DNA of 64,000 bases. Origin: Pseudomonadota bacterium (GTDB lineage Bacteria > Pseudomonadota > Gammaproteobacteria > CALCKW01). Within the stretch, counting starts at the first letter, position 1. The number at the start of each line of letters is the position of its first letter. A program made the position numbers and the translations under genes. Shown here piece by piece: positions 29,630-38,301 of this stretch. The stretch covers positions 1-64,000 of the forward strand of contig JBCCUP010000018.1 of assembly GCA_039196715.1 (NCBI GenBank), written 5' to 3'. The notes under the pieces were generated by a model that was given only the letters and a program-made list of their open reading frames with translations, was not told the DNA's origin and did not search any database.

Positions 29630-30862
29630 TCAGGTCACGATTGCGTTGAGCTCGAAGATCGGCATGAGCATGCCCAGCACGATCACCAGGACCGCGCCGC
29701 CCATGACCACGACGATCAGCGGTTGGAGCAGTCCGAGGAAGGAGGAAATCAGCGAATCCTGCTCGCGCTCGAGGTGACTCGCGGCCTTGTCGAGCATGAA
29801 GCCGAGTCGACCCGAGCCCTCGCCACTGGCAATCAGGTGAACCATCATTGGCGGGAAGCGCGCGGAGCGCTCGAGTGACTTGGCCAGGCTCGCGCCTTCG
29901 CGCACGCGCTCTGCGGCGCCGATCACTGCCTGGCGCATTGGGCGGTTGGTGATGACCTGCGCTGCAATGTCCAGAGATTGCAAAACCGGCACCCCACTGC
30001 CCGCGAGGATGCTGAGCGTGCGGGCAAATTGCGCGGAGTTTGCGCTGCGCACCATGGAGCGAATCAGTGGGATGCGCAGCCACAGGGCGTGCACCCGGGC
30101 CTTGAAGCCTTCGATGTGCATGGCGCGCTCGAACCCGAAAGCCAGCGCCACCAGGCCCACGATGATGTAGCTGCCCCAGGCCTGGGTGAACTCCGACACA
30201 CCGATCAGGATCTGGGTGATGTCGGGCAGGTCCTGCCCGAGGTTGTCGAAGGTCTCGACCATCTGCGGCATCACGAAGGTCAGCAGGGCATACAGGATGG
30301 CCAGACTGGCAACGATCATCACGGCGGGGTACACCAGCGCTTTCTTGACCGTGGCCTGGGTCATCTGGCGGTCTTCGGTGTAGTCCGCGAGGCGCTCGAG
30401 CACGCCATCGAGGTGACCGGATTGCTCGCCGGCCGCGACGGTGGCGCGGAACATCTCGGGGAACACGCGCGGGTACTGCCCAAGGGAATCGGCGAGCGTG
30501 TGTCCCTCGAGCACGCGAGAGCGCACGTTCAGCAACAGGCTCTTGACCCGCGTGTTCTCGGAGTAGGTGGCGGTCGCGCTGATCGCCTCCTCAACCGGAC
30601 TGCCCGCGTTGATCAGCGTGGCAATCTGGCGGACCAGCAGCGACAACTCGTTGGTGCTCAAGCGCCCTCGGAACGTGCGAACACGGTCGCCGCCGCTGCC
30701 GGCCGACGCACGACGTTCCGCGCTCGCCGACTCGTCGACCTTGAGCGGTGTCAGTCCCTGCTCGCGCAGCTGGTTTCGAATGTGACGTGGGCTGTCGCCC
30801 TCGATGATGCCCTTGCGCTCCTTGCCCTCGGGGGTGAGTGCAACGTACTGGAAGGCCGGCAT
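29630..30862 (-). CDS. gspF: Type II secretion inner-membrane protein GspF
   Basis: 410-residue polytopic platform protein of the type II secretion system. Two homologous GspF cytoplasmic domains (about 75-195 and 280-400) are each followed by membrane segments ([38 protein letters not shown]). The N-terminal segment is Arg/Lys-rich. The start overlaps the gspE stop by one base. It is the last gene of the operon and converges on purH, so gspG-N are not linked. Confidence 0.93.
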   Translation of the reverse strand: MPAFQYVALTPEGKERKGIIEGDSPRHIRNQLREQGLTPLKVDESASAERRASAGSGGDRVRTFRGRLSTNELSLLVRQIATLINAGSPVEEAISATATYSENTRVKSLLLNVRSRVLEGHTLADSLGQYPRVFPEMFRATVAAGEQSGHLDGVLERLADYTEDRQMTQATVKKALVYPAVMIVASLAILYALLTFVMPQMVETFDNLGQDLPDITQILIGVSEFTQAWGSYIIVGLVALAFGFERAMHIEGFKARVHALWLRIPLIRSMVRSANSAQFARTLSILAGSGVPVLQSLDIAAQVITNRPMRQAVIGAAERVREGASLAKSLERSARFPPMMVHLIASGEGSGRLGFMLDKAASHLEREQDSLISSFLGLLQPLIVVVMGGAVLVIVLGMLMPIFELNAIVT

Positions 30863-32412
30863 CAGCTTTCGCGGGTGACCCGCAAGACTTCTTCGAGGGA
30901 GGTCTGGCCCGCCAACACACGCCGCTTGCCGTCTTCGAACATGCTCTGCGACTGCGAGCGCGCGTGCTGTTCCAGCTCGTGCTCACTGGCGCCGTCGTGA
31001 ATCATGTTGCGCAGGGCATTGTCGATTACCACGACCTCGTACACGCCCGAACGCCCCTGATAGCCCTCGCCCTTGCAGTGTTCGCAGCCCACGGCGGTGT
31101 GCAGTTGCTGGCTGTCGTCGGCGTGGATCCCCAGCAGCTCGCGCTCGGAGTCCGAGGGTTCGTGCGGCCGCTTGCAGTGGTTGCACAGGACGCGAACCAG
31201 GCGCTGTGCTACCACACCGATCAGCGAGGACGAGAGCAGGAAGGGCTCGACCCCCATGTCGCGTAGCCGCGTCACGGCGCCGACGGCTGTGTTGGTGTGC
31301 AGGGTCGAGAGCACCAAGTGACCGGTCAGGCTCGCCTGCACGGCAATCTCCGCGGTTTCGAGGTCGCGAATCTCACCGACCATGACGATGTTCGGGTCCT
31401 GGCGCAGGATGGCGCGCAGGCCCCGGGCAAAATCCAGGTCGACCTTGGGGTTCACCTGCGTTTGACCGATACCGTCGATGTAGTACTCGACCGGGTCCTC
31501 GACCGTGAGGATCGTGCTCTTGCCGTCGTTCAGCTCGGTCAGCGCAGCGTAGAGGCTGGTGGTCTTGCCCGACCCGGTCGGCCCTGTCACCAGCAGGATG
31601 CCGTGAGGTTGACCGAGGATCTCGCGCAGCATGTCGAGCGCGTGGTCGGCCATCCCGAGCTTCTCGAGGCGCAACCGCCCGGCCTGCTTGTCGAGCAGGC
31701 GCATGACGACCCGTTCGCCGTGGCCCGACGGCAGTGTCGACACGCGCACGTCGACCGGGCGGCCGGCGACGCGCACCGAGATGCGTCCGTCCTGGGGCAC
31801 GCGCTTCTCGGCGATGTCGAGCTTGGACATGACCTTGATGCGGGAGATGATCAGCGGCGCGATCTCCCGCGGCGGCTCGTACAGGTGAAGCATCACCCCG
31901 TCGACCCGGTAGCGGATGCGCAGCGCCTTTTCGAAGGGCTCGATGTGGATATCGGAGGCACCGTCGCGGATCGCCTGGGTGAGGATCGCGTTGATCAGGC
32001 GGATGACCGGCGCGTCGTCCGAGGACTCCATCAGGTCCTCGGGCTCGGGCAGGGCGTCAGCGAGTGTGCTCAGGCTGTACTCGTCGCCGAGGTCGTCGAT
32101 GATGTCGCTGGTGGCCTGGCCCGACTCGTAGAAACGGGCGAGTTGGGTGTCGAAGTCACTCTGCTGCATCTCGTGCAACTGGGTGGGTCGGCCGGCTTTG
32201 CGCTGGGCTTCGACGATCGCGCTGGTGCTGGTCTCGGGCGTGAACACCAGCTCGATCTGGCCCTCGGCGTCGCTCTGCACCAGCACCCGGTGCCGTTTGG
32301 CGTAGCTGTACGGCAGCGGGTTGAACGCCGGTTCAGGCGGCAGGGCGAGCGGGTCGTCGGCGTCGGTTGGTTCACCGAGCAGGTCGTCGTCCGACAGGCG
32401 CGGTGCGCTCAC
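30862..32412 (-). CDS. gspE: Type II secretion ATPase GspE
   Basis: 516-residue hexameric cytoplasmic ATPase that powers T2SS pseudopilus assembly. Walker A GPTGSGKTT (277-285), Asp box around ILTVEDPVEY (301-310), His box TGHLVLSTLHTN (363-374), and the tetracysteine zinc motif C410-x2-C413 and C443-x2-C446. The N-terminal domain (about 20-120) contacts GspL elsewhere in the family. PilB could look similar, but adjacency to gspC, gspD and gspF decides. It overlaps gspD by 4 bp. Confidence 0.95.
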   Translation of the reverse strand: MSAPRLSDDDLLGEPTDADDPLALPPEPAFNPLPYSYAKRHRVLVQSDAEGQIELVFTPETSTSAIVEAQRKAGRPTQLHEMQQSDFDTQLARFYESGQATSDIIDDLGDEYSLSTLADALPEPEDLMESSDDAPVIRLINAILTQAIRDGASDIHIEPFEKALRIRYRVDGVMLHLYEPPREIAPLIISRIKVMSKLDIAEKRVPQDGRISVRVAGRPVDVRVSTLPSGHGERVVMRLLDKQAGRLRLEKLGMADHALDMLREILGQPHGILLVTGPTGSGKTTSLYAALTELNDGKSTILTVEDPVEYYIDGIGQTQVNPKVDLDFARGLRAILRQDPNIVMVGEIRDLETAEIAVQASLTGHLVLSTLHTNTAVGAVTRLRDMGVEPFLLSSSLIGVVAQRLVRVLCNHCKRPHEPSDSERELLGIHADDSQQLHTAVGCEHCKGEGYQGRSGVYEVVVIDNALRNMIHDGASEHELEQHARSQSQSMFEDGKRRVLAGQTSLEEVLRVTRES

Positions 32413-34526
32413 TGCGTGATGCTCGTGGCCTTGTCTTGCTGGCGCAGAATCTCGGCACTGCGCATGGCAATGTCACCGATCGGCTTGCCGCGGAAGTAGA
32501 CGTCGAAATCCGGCAGTTTGTCGCGCTCTATGCCGCGCCCACCGCGGGTCGTGTCCTCGGGAATCAACTGCTTTGTCCGCAAGTAATTGTATTTCTCACT
32601 GGAATAGTAGGACGCGGTGCGGGAGTCGCGCAGGATGGTCGGGTGCAGGAACACCATCAGGTTGCGTTTGCGCTGGGTGCGGCTCTTGTAGCGGAACAGG
32701 TTGCCGAGGATCGGGATGCTGCTCAACCCGGGCACACGCTCCTTGCTGTCGTTGACCGTGTCCGACAGCAGGCCGCCGAGCACCAGCGTCTGGCCGTCGT
32801 CGACCAACACGCTTGTGACAATGGTCCGCTTGCTGGTCACGATGTCGGAGGCGCCCGTGGTGGAGTCGTCCTCGATCTGCGAGACCTCCTGCTCGATGTC
32901 GAGCTTGATCGTGTCGCCTTCGTTGATCTGCGGCTTGATCGTGAGTTTCACGCCGATGTCTTCGCGATCGATGGTCTGGAACGGGTTGTTGTTGCTGCTC
33001 GAAAGCTGTGTGCTGGTGATGATCGGCACGTTGGAGCCGACAATGATCGACGCCTCTTCGTTGTCGAGCGTGACCAGCGACGGCGTCGAGAGGATGTTGT
33101 TTTCCGAATCCGACGCGATCGCACGCAGCAGGTAGCCAATCGACCCCCGGTCGCCTTCGCCACCGAACAACGCCGAGAAACCGGCGCCGAGGTTGGTGCC
33201 GGTGCCCGCTGCGATCGCCGCGAGGTTCGCGGCTTCGGTGGAAAAGTTGCCGAGGTTGGTGGCGACCGCCGGCAGGCCCTTTGGTGTGCCGTCGATGACG
33301 AGGTTGCCGCCGAGTTCCCGCACGGTGTTTTCCGAGACTTCGGCGATGATTGCCTCGACCAGCACCTGCGCCCGCCGGATGTCGAGCTGACGCACCACCG
33401 AGAGGATGTTGCGCATTTCACCGGGCGGGGCCGTGATGATCAGCGCATTGGTCTGCGGGTCGGCCTGGATGTCGACGTTGCTCTCGGTGCTGACCTGTAT
33501 CGCGCCGCCGGTCACGTTGGCGACCAGCTGCTGTTGTTGTTGCTGTTGCAGCACCTGACCGTCGGTGATCGCGGGCTGTGCCGCGCTCTGAACGTCGCCC
33601 TCGGCTGCGTCGGCGATGCCGATCTTCGACTGGCCCTGCGACACGCCGGTCAGGATGCTCACCAGGTCCTCGGCCTTGGCGTACTTGAGGTAGACGACCT
33701 TGGTGCCGCCACCGGTCTCCAGCGGCGTGTCGAGGTGGGCCACGAGCCCGCGGACACGCAGGCGCGCGCCCTGGTCGCCGCTGATCAGCAGGCTGTTGGT
33801 CCGGTCATCGGCGGCGAGCTTGAGTGAGCTGCCGACGTCGCCGGGCACCTGGTTTTGTGACTCGAGCGTGTTGACGATTCGGATCAGCTCTGACGCGGAC
33901 GCATGGCTGAGTTTGATCACTTCGACCGAACCGGTGTCTGCCACGTCGATGCGGCGGATGATCTGCACCAGGCGCGCGACGTTGGACGCACGGTCAGTGA
34001 TGACAAGTTGGTTAGTGTTCGGGCTTGCCGCCAGGTGCCCCTGCTGCGGCACCAGGGGGCGCAGGATCGGAACGAGCTGGGCTGCGGAGACGTTGTTGAG
34101 CTTGATCACGTGCGTGACCAATTGATCACTGTCGGTGTTGGTGTCGGTATTGAGGTTGGGCACTGGCCCCGTGCGGGCCGTGACTTCGGGCAGGATCTTG
34201 ATCAGGTCGCCCGCCTCCACCGCCGCAAAACCGTGCACCTGCAGCACCGAAAGAAAGACTTCGTAGAGTTCTTCGGCGTTGGTCGGCGTCGAGGAAATCA
34301 CCGTGACTTTCGCCTTGACCCGTGGGTCGACGATGAAATTCTTGCCGGTCTTGCGCGACACGAGGGTGATCAGCGAGCTGATGTCGGCGTTGGGCAGGTT
34401 GAGCGTGAAGTTGCCGTCGGGGCCCTCTGTCAGATTCTCGTCGGCCGAAAACGCCGGGGACACGACCGACAGCGCGGCAAAAATTGCGAGTACGCGTGCA
34501 AACCTGCTGTGCTGATTCGTGTACAA
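32409..34526 (-). CDS. gspD: Type II secretion outer-membrane secretin GspD
   Basis: 705-residue secretin forming the outer-membrane channel. Signal peptide (about 1-27, ending VVSPAFSA), N0 domain (about 35-110), N1-N3 repeats (about 115-400), then the secretin core with RRAQVLVEAIIAEV, LVTLDNEEASIIVG, VPIITST and the VPGLSSIPILGNLF lip, and a C-terminal S-domain-like end. A run of about seven glutamines lies in the N3 region (encoded near 33530-33552). The start is TTG, with GGAG eight bases upstream. No ATG or GTG fits the signal peptide better. Confidence 0.94.
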   Translation of the reverse strand: MYTNQHSRFARVLAIFAALSVVSPAFSADENLTEGPDGNFTLNLPNADISSLITLVSRKTGKNFIVDPRVKAKVTVISSTPTNAEELYEVFLSVLQVHGFAAVEAGDLIKILPEVTARTGPVPNLNTDTNTDSDQLVTHVIKLNNVSAAQLVPILRPLVPQQGHLAASPNTNQLVITDRASNVARLVQIIRRIDVADTGSVEVIKLSHASASELIRIVNTLESQNQVPGDVGSSLKLAADDRTNSLLISGDQGARLRVRGLVAHLDTPLETGGGTKVVYLKYAKAEDLVSILTGVSQGQSKIGIADAAEGDVQSAAQPAITDGQVLQQQQQQQLVANVTGGAIQVSTESNVDIQADPQTNALIITAPPGEMRNILSVVRQLDIRRAQVLVEAIIAEVSENTVRELGGNLVIDGTPKGLPAVATNLGNFSTEAANLAAIAAGTGTNLGAGFSALFGGEGDRGSIGYLLRAIASDSENNILSTPSLVTLDNEEASIIVGSNVPIITSTQLSSSNNNPFQTIDREDIGVKLTIKPQINEGDTIKLDIEQEVSQIEDDSTTGASDIVTSKRTIVTSVLVDDGQTLVLGGLLSDTVNDSKERVPGLSSIPILGNLFRYKSRTQRKRNLMVFLHPTILRDSRTASYYSSEKYNYLRTKQLIPEDTTRGGRGIERDKLPDFDVYFRGKPIGDIAMRSAEILRQQDKATSITQ

Positions 34527-34594
34527 GTCCTTGACTCCGCTCTAATTTGATCGCGCAAGACGCTGATCGGTCGAGCATTGTATAAAAATTTCAA

Positions 34595-34625
34595 CGTGAT
34601 CACGAAAAAGAGTTGCAAATTTGCA
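34595..34625 (-). promoter_or_regulatory. Paired palindromes upstream of gspD
   Basis: Two perfect palindromes lie 70-100 bp before the gspD start in an AT-rich patch: CGTGATCACG (34595-34604) and TGCAAATTTGCA (34614-34625). On the minus strand a TACAAT -10-like hexamer follows 11 nt after the first palindrome (34579-34584). This suggests a separate, regulated promoter for gspDEF. Confidence 0.5.
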
Positions 34626-34742
34626 GCGATCTGCTACGCCAGTTTCTTGGCACCGTCGAGACACCGCCACTGCGGCAGACAGGGGTGCGAGAGGGGATAT
34701 CGGCGCGGGTCGATGGGCGCCGGTGGGCAGGCGCGCGGGTGG

Positions 34743-35645
34743 CTACTGCAAGGCGATGCTGATCGGGATCTCGGCGCCGTTGCGCATGACCACCATGTCG
34801 ATGTTGCTGGCCGTCACCAGTTGCCGCAGCGCTTTCAGCCCGCGCCGCTGGTTGTCCAGTCGCACACCATTGAGGCTGGTCACGACGTCGCCCGGCTCAA
34901 TGCCGTAGTTGCGCAAGATGGCCGAATCCTGTTTGGGCATGAGCCGGTAGCCCACGACCTTGCCGTTCTCCCGGTGCGCGCCGATGCTCACCAACTGCTG
35001 GATGGTGGCCGGGTTGCGCACCAGGTAGTCGCGCAGCTCACCGGGTGTCTGCGGCAAGGTGGAGACGTCCACCAGGCCGCCGCCCGCGTTGACGTTGCTC
35101 ACACTCGGTGTGCCAGGCTGGGGTGTCGGTGCCACCGACGCTGCGACCCCGACGCTGAGGTCGAGCTTGGGCAGCTCGAGGCGTTCGAGTGCGCCCCGGT
35201 TTTCGATGATCACGTGTGAGGCGTGGATCTCGCGCAACGTGGCGCTGTCGACCGCGTCGCCAACGCCCAGCACCTGTTCACCGGCTCCGCCGGCAATCAC
35301 CGCGTAGCCGGGTTGGGTGTCGTCGGTGGCGAGCACGCCAAGCAGGCGGAGGTTCAGTCGGGTGACCGGCGCTTCCCGCGCCGGCTCGACCTTTGCGATC
35401 ACGGGCTCGGCCTTGGCTTCACCGAACAAACTCGCCGCAGCGGCCCGGTCTGCGGCGTTGCCGGTGCGCACCGCGGTGCTGGTTTTGCCAAGGATGGGTT
35501 CGACCGAGCCGGTGTTGGCGTTGGCCGGCAGCAACCCGATCGCCAGCATCGCCAGCGCGTAACCCAACAGCGCCACCAACACCACCGTGGCCGCGGATGC
35601 GGCGACCTGGTTGGTGCGGTTGGCGACGGGCATCGTGCTTTGCAT
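34743..35645 (-). CDS. gspC: Type II secretion protein GspC
   Basis: 300-residue bitopic inner-membrane protein that links the secretin to the inner platform. Membrane segment at about 17-40 (ATVVLVALLGYALAMLAIG), a homology region (about 115-185; LNLRLLGVLATDD) that binds the GspD N0 domain, and a C-terminal PDZ domain (LRNYGIEPGDVVTSLNGVRL) thought to select substrates. The ATG at 35645 is the likely start; ATG 35633 is possible. A 216-bp gap separates it from gspD. Confidence 0.88.
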   Translation of the reverse strand: MQSTMPVANRTNQVAASAATVVLVALLGYALAMLAIGLLPANANTGSVEPILGKTSTAVRTGNAADRAAAASLFGEAKAEPVIAKVEPAREAPVTRLNLRLLGVLATDDTQPGYAVIAGGAGEQVLGVGDAVDSATLREIHASHVIIENRGALERLELPKLDLSVGVAASVAPTPQPGTPSVSNVNAGGGLVDVSTLPQTPGELRDYLVRNPATIQQLVSIGAHRENGKVVGYRLMPKQDSAILRNYGIEPGDVVTSLNGVRLDNQRRGLKALRQLVTASNIDMVVMRNGAEIPISIALQ

Positions 35646-35701
35646 GGTGGGGATCAACTGACCGGGTGAGTGCCGCACAGGGGCGGGCGCGACGCGCCGT
35701 C

Positions 35702-35721
35702 ACTTTAAAGTATGGTGCACC
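35702..35721 (-). promoter_or_regulatory. Palindromes in the gspC upstream region
   Basis: ACTTTAAAGT (35702-35711) and GGTGCACC (35714-35721) are perfect palindromes 57-76 bp before the gspC start. The first holds TA-rich sequence that could serve as a -10. A role in gspC control is only suggested by position. Confidence 0.3.
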
Positions 35722-35764
35722 GCGTTTGAATAGCACAGATGGGGAAGGTTTCGTCGGGACACGA

Positions 35765-35792
35765 AAACCGGCGCGCTCGGGAGGCGAGCGCG
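35765..35792 (-). terminator. Terminator of the HU-like gene (minus strand)
   Basis: On the minus strand a perfect 8-bp stem CGCGCTCG / CGAGCGCG (35785-35792 / 35772-35779, 5-nt loop) runs into CCGG and TTTT. A second perfect repeat GCAGCCGG/CCGGCTGC (35801-35832 region) lies between it and the stop codon. Confidence 0.6.
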
Positions 35793-35848
35793 GGGTGTGA
35801 GCAGCCGGTCACGGTAGTGTGAAGCCGGCTGCCCGCAACGGCCTGGGG

Positions 35849-36205
35849 TCAGACCATGTCCTTGAGGTTTTTCAGCGGCAGGATCTTGACCGCTTTGCGC
35901 GCCGGCTTGGCTTTGATCATGATCTCTTCGCCGGTGAAGGGGTTGACGCCCTTGCGTGCACGCGTGGCGGCCTTCTTGACCACTTTGATTTTCATCAGAC
36001 CCGGCACGGAGAAGATGCCCGGGCCACGCGGTTTGAGGTTCTTCGCGATCATGCCACTCAGAGAATCGAGCACGGCCTGGACTTCCTTCCGGCTCAGCTC
36101 GGTTTCACCGGCGATGTGGTTGAGAATTTCCGACTTGGTCGGGGCTTTTGGTGCCGGTTTGGCGGCCGCCACTTTTTTCGCGGTGGCCTTTTTCTTTGCA
36201 GCCAT
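35849..36205 (-). CDS. HU/IHF-family DNA-binding protein with Lys/Ala-rich N-terminal tail
   Basis: 118 residues. The first 25 are a basic Ala/Lys/Pro tail (AAKKKATAKKVAAAKPAPKA). The rest is an HU-like fold: KSEILNHIAGETELSRKEVQAVL helices, then a beta arm with GPGIFSVPGLMKIKV and TRARKGVNPFTGEEI, the typical HU/IHF arm RxGxNPxTGE. It should bind and bend DNA as a dimer; the tail resembles histone-H1-like extensions. The ATG at 36205 has AGGACA upstream. Transcribed alone, with its own terminator. Confidence 0.92.
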   Translation of the reverse strand: MAAKKKATAKKVAAAKPAPKAPTKSEILNHIAGETELSRKEVQAVLDSLSGMIAKNLKPRGPGIFSVPGLMKIKVVKKAATRARKGVNPFTGEEIMIKAKPARKAVKILPLKNLKDMV

Positions 36206-36293
36206 TGTCAGTGTCCTGAAGAGGTGTGGATGAAACTGCGCCCCGAAACGGTGGCGCTTTGCCTGAATCAGCGGCACGAAAGATAGCACAGTT

Positions 36294-36349
36294 CCACTGG
36301 ATTTTTTTGAAAAACGCTATATATATGCTGTTTTTGCAGCATCCAGTGG
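36294..36349 (-). promoter_or_regulatory. AT-rich promoter region with nested inverted repeats
   Basis: CCACTGGAT (36294-36302) and ATCCAGTGG (36341-36349) form a perfect 9-bp inverted repeat 38 bp apart. Nested in it is ATGCTG-TTTTTG-CAGCAT (36325-36342) and a TATATATA tract (36318-36325) that probably supplies the -10 of the HU-like gene. The pattern suggests one regulator bound at two sites around the promoter, possibly autoregulation. Confidence 0.45.
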
Positions 36350-36382
36350 TTTATGCAAGTCTGGACAGGAGGGGTCGGGAGC

Positions 36383-36811
36383 TCAGTTGAGCCGATCGAC
36401 GAATTTGAAGCTGCGCGGGGGCTCGCCGCTGACGTCAACGGTCAATGCGAAGGTGAGTTCCTCACCGCTATTGTAGTCGAAAATTGCTACATACAGCGTG
36501 TGACCCCTGTCCCGCACCTCGCGTAAGCGCAGGGAAGACATACGGCCTTCGGCATTGCTGAGCACCAGGTCCAGGCGTCCTGTGAGTGCCCGGTTGTCGC
36601 CCTTGTTCTGCAACAGCACGGTTATCAGACCGGTGTTGGACCCGGGCTCGATCTCCAGGCGGGTTGCGGTGTTCGGGTTGAGCGCCGACGTCGGCATGGT
36701 TCGGTACAACGCAATGAAGCCCCCGCAGTCCTCTGCACGGTTGCCGGCCTGCACTGCAGTCGGCGCGATCGCGGCAAAAGGCAGCATCAGTGCGGTACGG
36801 CGATTCAGCAC
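36383..36811 (-). CDS. Small exported protein of unknown function
   Basis: 142 residues from GTG 36811, which has AGGA about ten bases upstream; a TTG at 36856 is an alternative. The N-terminus MLNRRTALMLPFAAIAPTAVQA is a signal peptide, with an RR pair close to a Tat motif but not a full match. The mature part has one cysteine and alternating beta-type segments (ITVLLQNKGDNRALTGRLDLVL; LYVAIFDYNSGEELTFALTV) ending in SFKFVDRLN. I do not recognise the family. It sits after yggT on the same strand, 57 bp downstream. Confidence 0.6.
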   Translation of the reverse strand: MLNRRTALMLPFAAIAPTAVQAGNRAEDCGGFIALYRTMPTSALNPNTATRLEIEPGSNTGLITVLLQNKGDNRALTGRLDLVLSNAEGRMSSLRLREVRDRGHTLYVAIFDYNSGEELTFALTVDVSGEPPRSFKFVDRLN

Positions 36812-36868
36812 GGTCTCACGGTCCTGTGGAGGCTTCGACGGAGTGTGACGTCTCAACGGCGGACAAGT

Positions 36869-37468
36869 TCAGAGCAGCGCGCGCAACAAGGGCTGCAGCA
36901 CGAGGATCTTGACCAACTGGATGAGCAGCAACGCGACAATCGGTGACAGGTCCAGCCCGCCCATCGGCTTGACCCAGCGCCGCACCGGGTCAGTGACCGG
37001 TCGGGTGATGTCGTGGAGCACGCTGGCGATCGGGTTGTCCATGCCACCGACCCAACTCATCACCGCGAGGATGATGATGCCGACCAGGAAGATGTTGAGC
37101 ATCATGTTGGCGAGTTCGAACGGTGCGAGCAGCAGCCAGTGCATCGGGCCGAGCTGGCTGGCGTTGAACCCGAAGCCCGCCACGTCGACGCGCGGCAGCC
37201 CCAGGCCTGAAAACACCGCCAGTTTGAGGATGATCAACAGCAGGCACAGCACCAGGGCGGCGATGTCGAGACTCGCAAAACCGGGCACGAAGCGGCGAAG
37301 CGGTTTGAGGACCGGGTTGGTCAGCGACACCACGGATTGCGCCAGCGGGTTGTAGTAGTCGGCTCGCGTGGCCTGCATCAGGAAACGCACGGCGACGACC
37401 AGCGTGTACAGGTAGAACGCGGTGTTGAGAACCAGGCTCGCGGCCTCTGACAACGGACCAGCACTCAT
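36869..37468 (-). CDS. yggT: YggT family membrane protein
   Basis: 199-residue inner-membrane protein with two YggT repeats, each having hydrophobic segments and an NP(V/I)xxxLxxxxxPV motif (LTNPVLKPLRRFVP; NPIASVLHDITRPVTDPVRRW). Function unknown; related to CcmB-neighbour/YlmG proteins. The start overlaps the proC stop by 4 bp, matching the conserved yggS-proC-yggT order. Confidence 0.92.
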   Translation of the reverse strand: MSAGPLSEAASLVLNTAFYLYTLVVAVRFLMQATRADYYNPLAQSVVSLTNPVLKPLRRFVPGFASLDIAALVLCLLLIILKLAVFSGLGLPRVDVAGFGFNASQLGPMHWLLLAPFELANMMLNIFLVGIIILAVMSWVGGMDNPIASVLHDITRPVTDPVRRWVKPMGGLDLSPIVALLLIQLVKILVLQPLLRALL

Positions 37469-38301
37469 GACGTCTCTCCTGTGGGCTGCGCGAGCTCGCG
37501 CGCCCGGTCTCGAGCGGCGGTCATCGCGCTGGCGACGAGCGCTCGGAATTGGCCGCGTTCAAATGTGTTCAGTGCCGCGGCGGTGGTGCCACCCTTGGAG
37601 GTGACGCCCTCACGCAGGGCGGCGGGACCGCGGTCGTCCTGTTGCGCCATGGTTGCTGAGCCGAGCAACGTTTGTACCGCCAGTTGCTCGGCCAGTTCGC
37701 GCGGCAGGCCGAGCCCATGGCCTGCGTCGGTCATGGCCTCGATCAGCAGAAATCCGTAGGCCGGCCCGCTGCCACTGAGCGCGGTCACGGCGTCGAGTTG
37801 TGGCTCCTCGTCGACCCACCAGACGGCACCGGCCGCGGCGAGGATGTACTGTGCCAGCGTGCGCTGTGCCTCGCTCACGTGCGTCGACGCGTGCAACACC
37901 GAGGCGCCGACACCGTAGAGTGCGGGTGTGTTGGGCATGCAGCGCACCACACGGTCGTGCCCGCCAAGCCACAGGGCGATGTGGTCGCTCAGGGTGCCCG
38001 CGGCGACCGAGATCACCAGCGTGTCGGAGGTGAGTGTCGGCGCCAGGCCCCGGCACGCGGCTTCGACGATGTGGGGCTTGACCGCGATCACCACCGCGGC
38101 TGCGCCGGCGACCGCCTCGGCCGAATCGGCCACCTGCACACCGAAGTCGCGCGCCAGCGCATCGCGTTGGGCTTCGCTCGGGTCGACAACCCCGATCCGT
38201 TCGGCTGCGTGCCCACCCTTGACCAGGCCACCGATCAGGCTGCTCGCCATGTTGCCGCCGCCGACAAACCCGAGCAGCGCGTCCGAACTCGCCGAGGTCA
38301 C
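37465..38301 (-). CDS. proC: Pyrroline-5-carboxylate reductase
   Basis: 278-residue NAD(P)H enzyme for the last step of proline synthesis. Rossmann motif GFVGGGNMA (11-19), AVKPHIVEA, RCMPNTPALYGVGAS and the substrate-binding ALSGSGPAYGFLLIEAM. C-terminal GVTSKGGTTAAALNTFE is typical. Translationally coupled by 4-bp overlaps to tal upstream and yggT downstream. Confidence 0.96.
   Translation of the reverse strand: MTSASSDALLGFVGGGNMASSLIGGLVKGGHAAERIGVVDPSEAQRDALARDFGVQVADSAEAVAGAAAVVIAVKPHIVEAACRGLAPTLTSDTLVISVAAGTLSDHIALWLGGHDRVVRCMPNTPALYGVGASVLHASTHVSEAQRTLAQYILAAAGAVWWVDEEPQLDAVTALSGSGPAYGFLLIEAMTDAGHGLGLPRELAEQLAVQTLLGSATMAQQDDRGPAALREGVTSKGGTTAAALNTFERGQFRALVASAMTAARDRARELAQPTGETS

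Noticed and set aside
30862-32412. PilB pilus-extension ATPase instead of GspE
   Set aside because: The gene overlaps a secretin with N0-N3 domains, and gspF and a PDZ-containing gspC are in the same operon; this is type II secretion.
31297-32499. 400-residue plus-strand open frame opposite gspE
   Set aside because: Composition is typical of a shadow; gspE has Walker and tetracysteine motifs.
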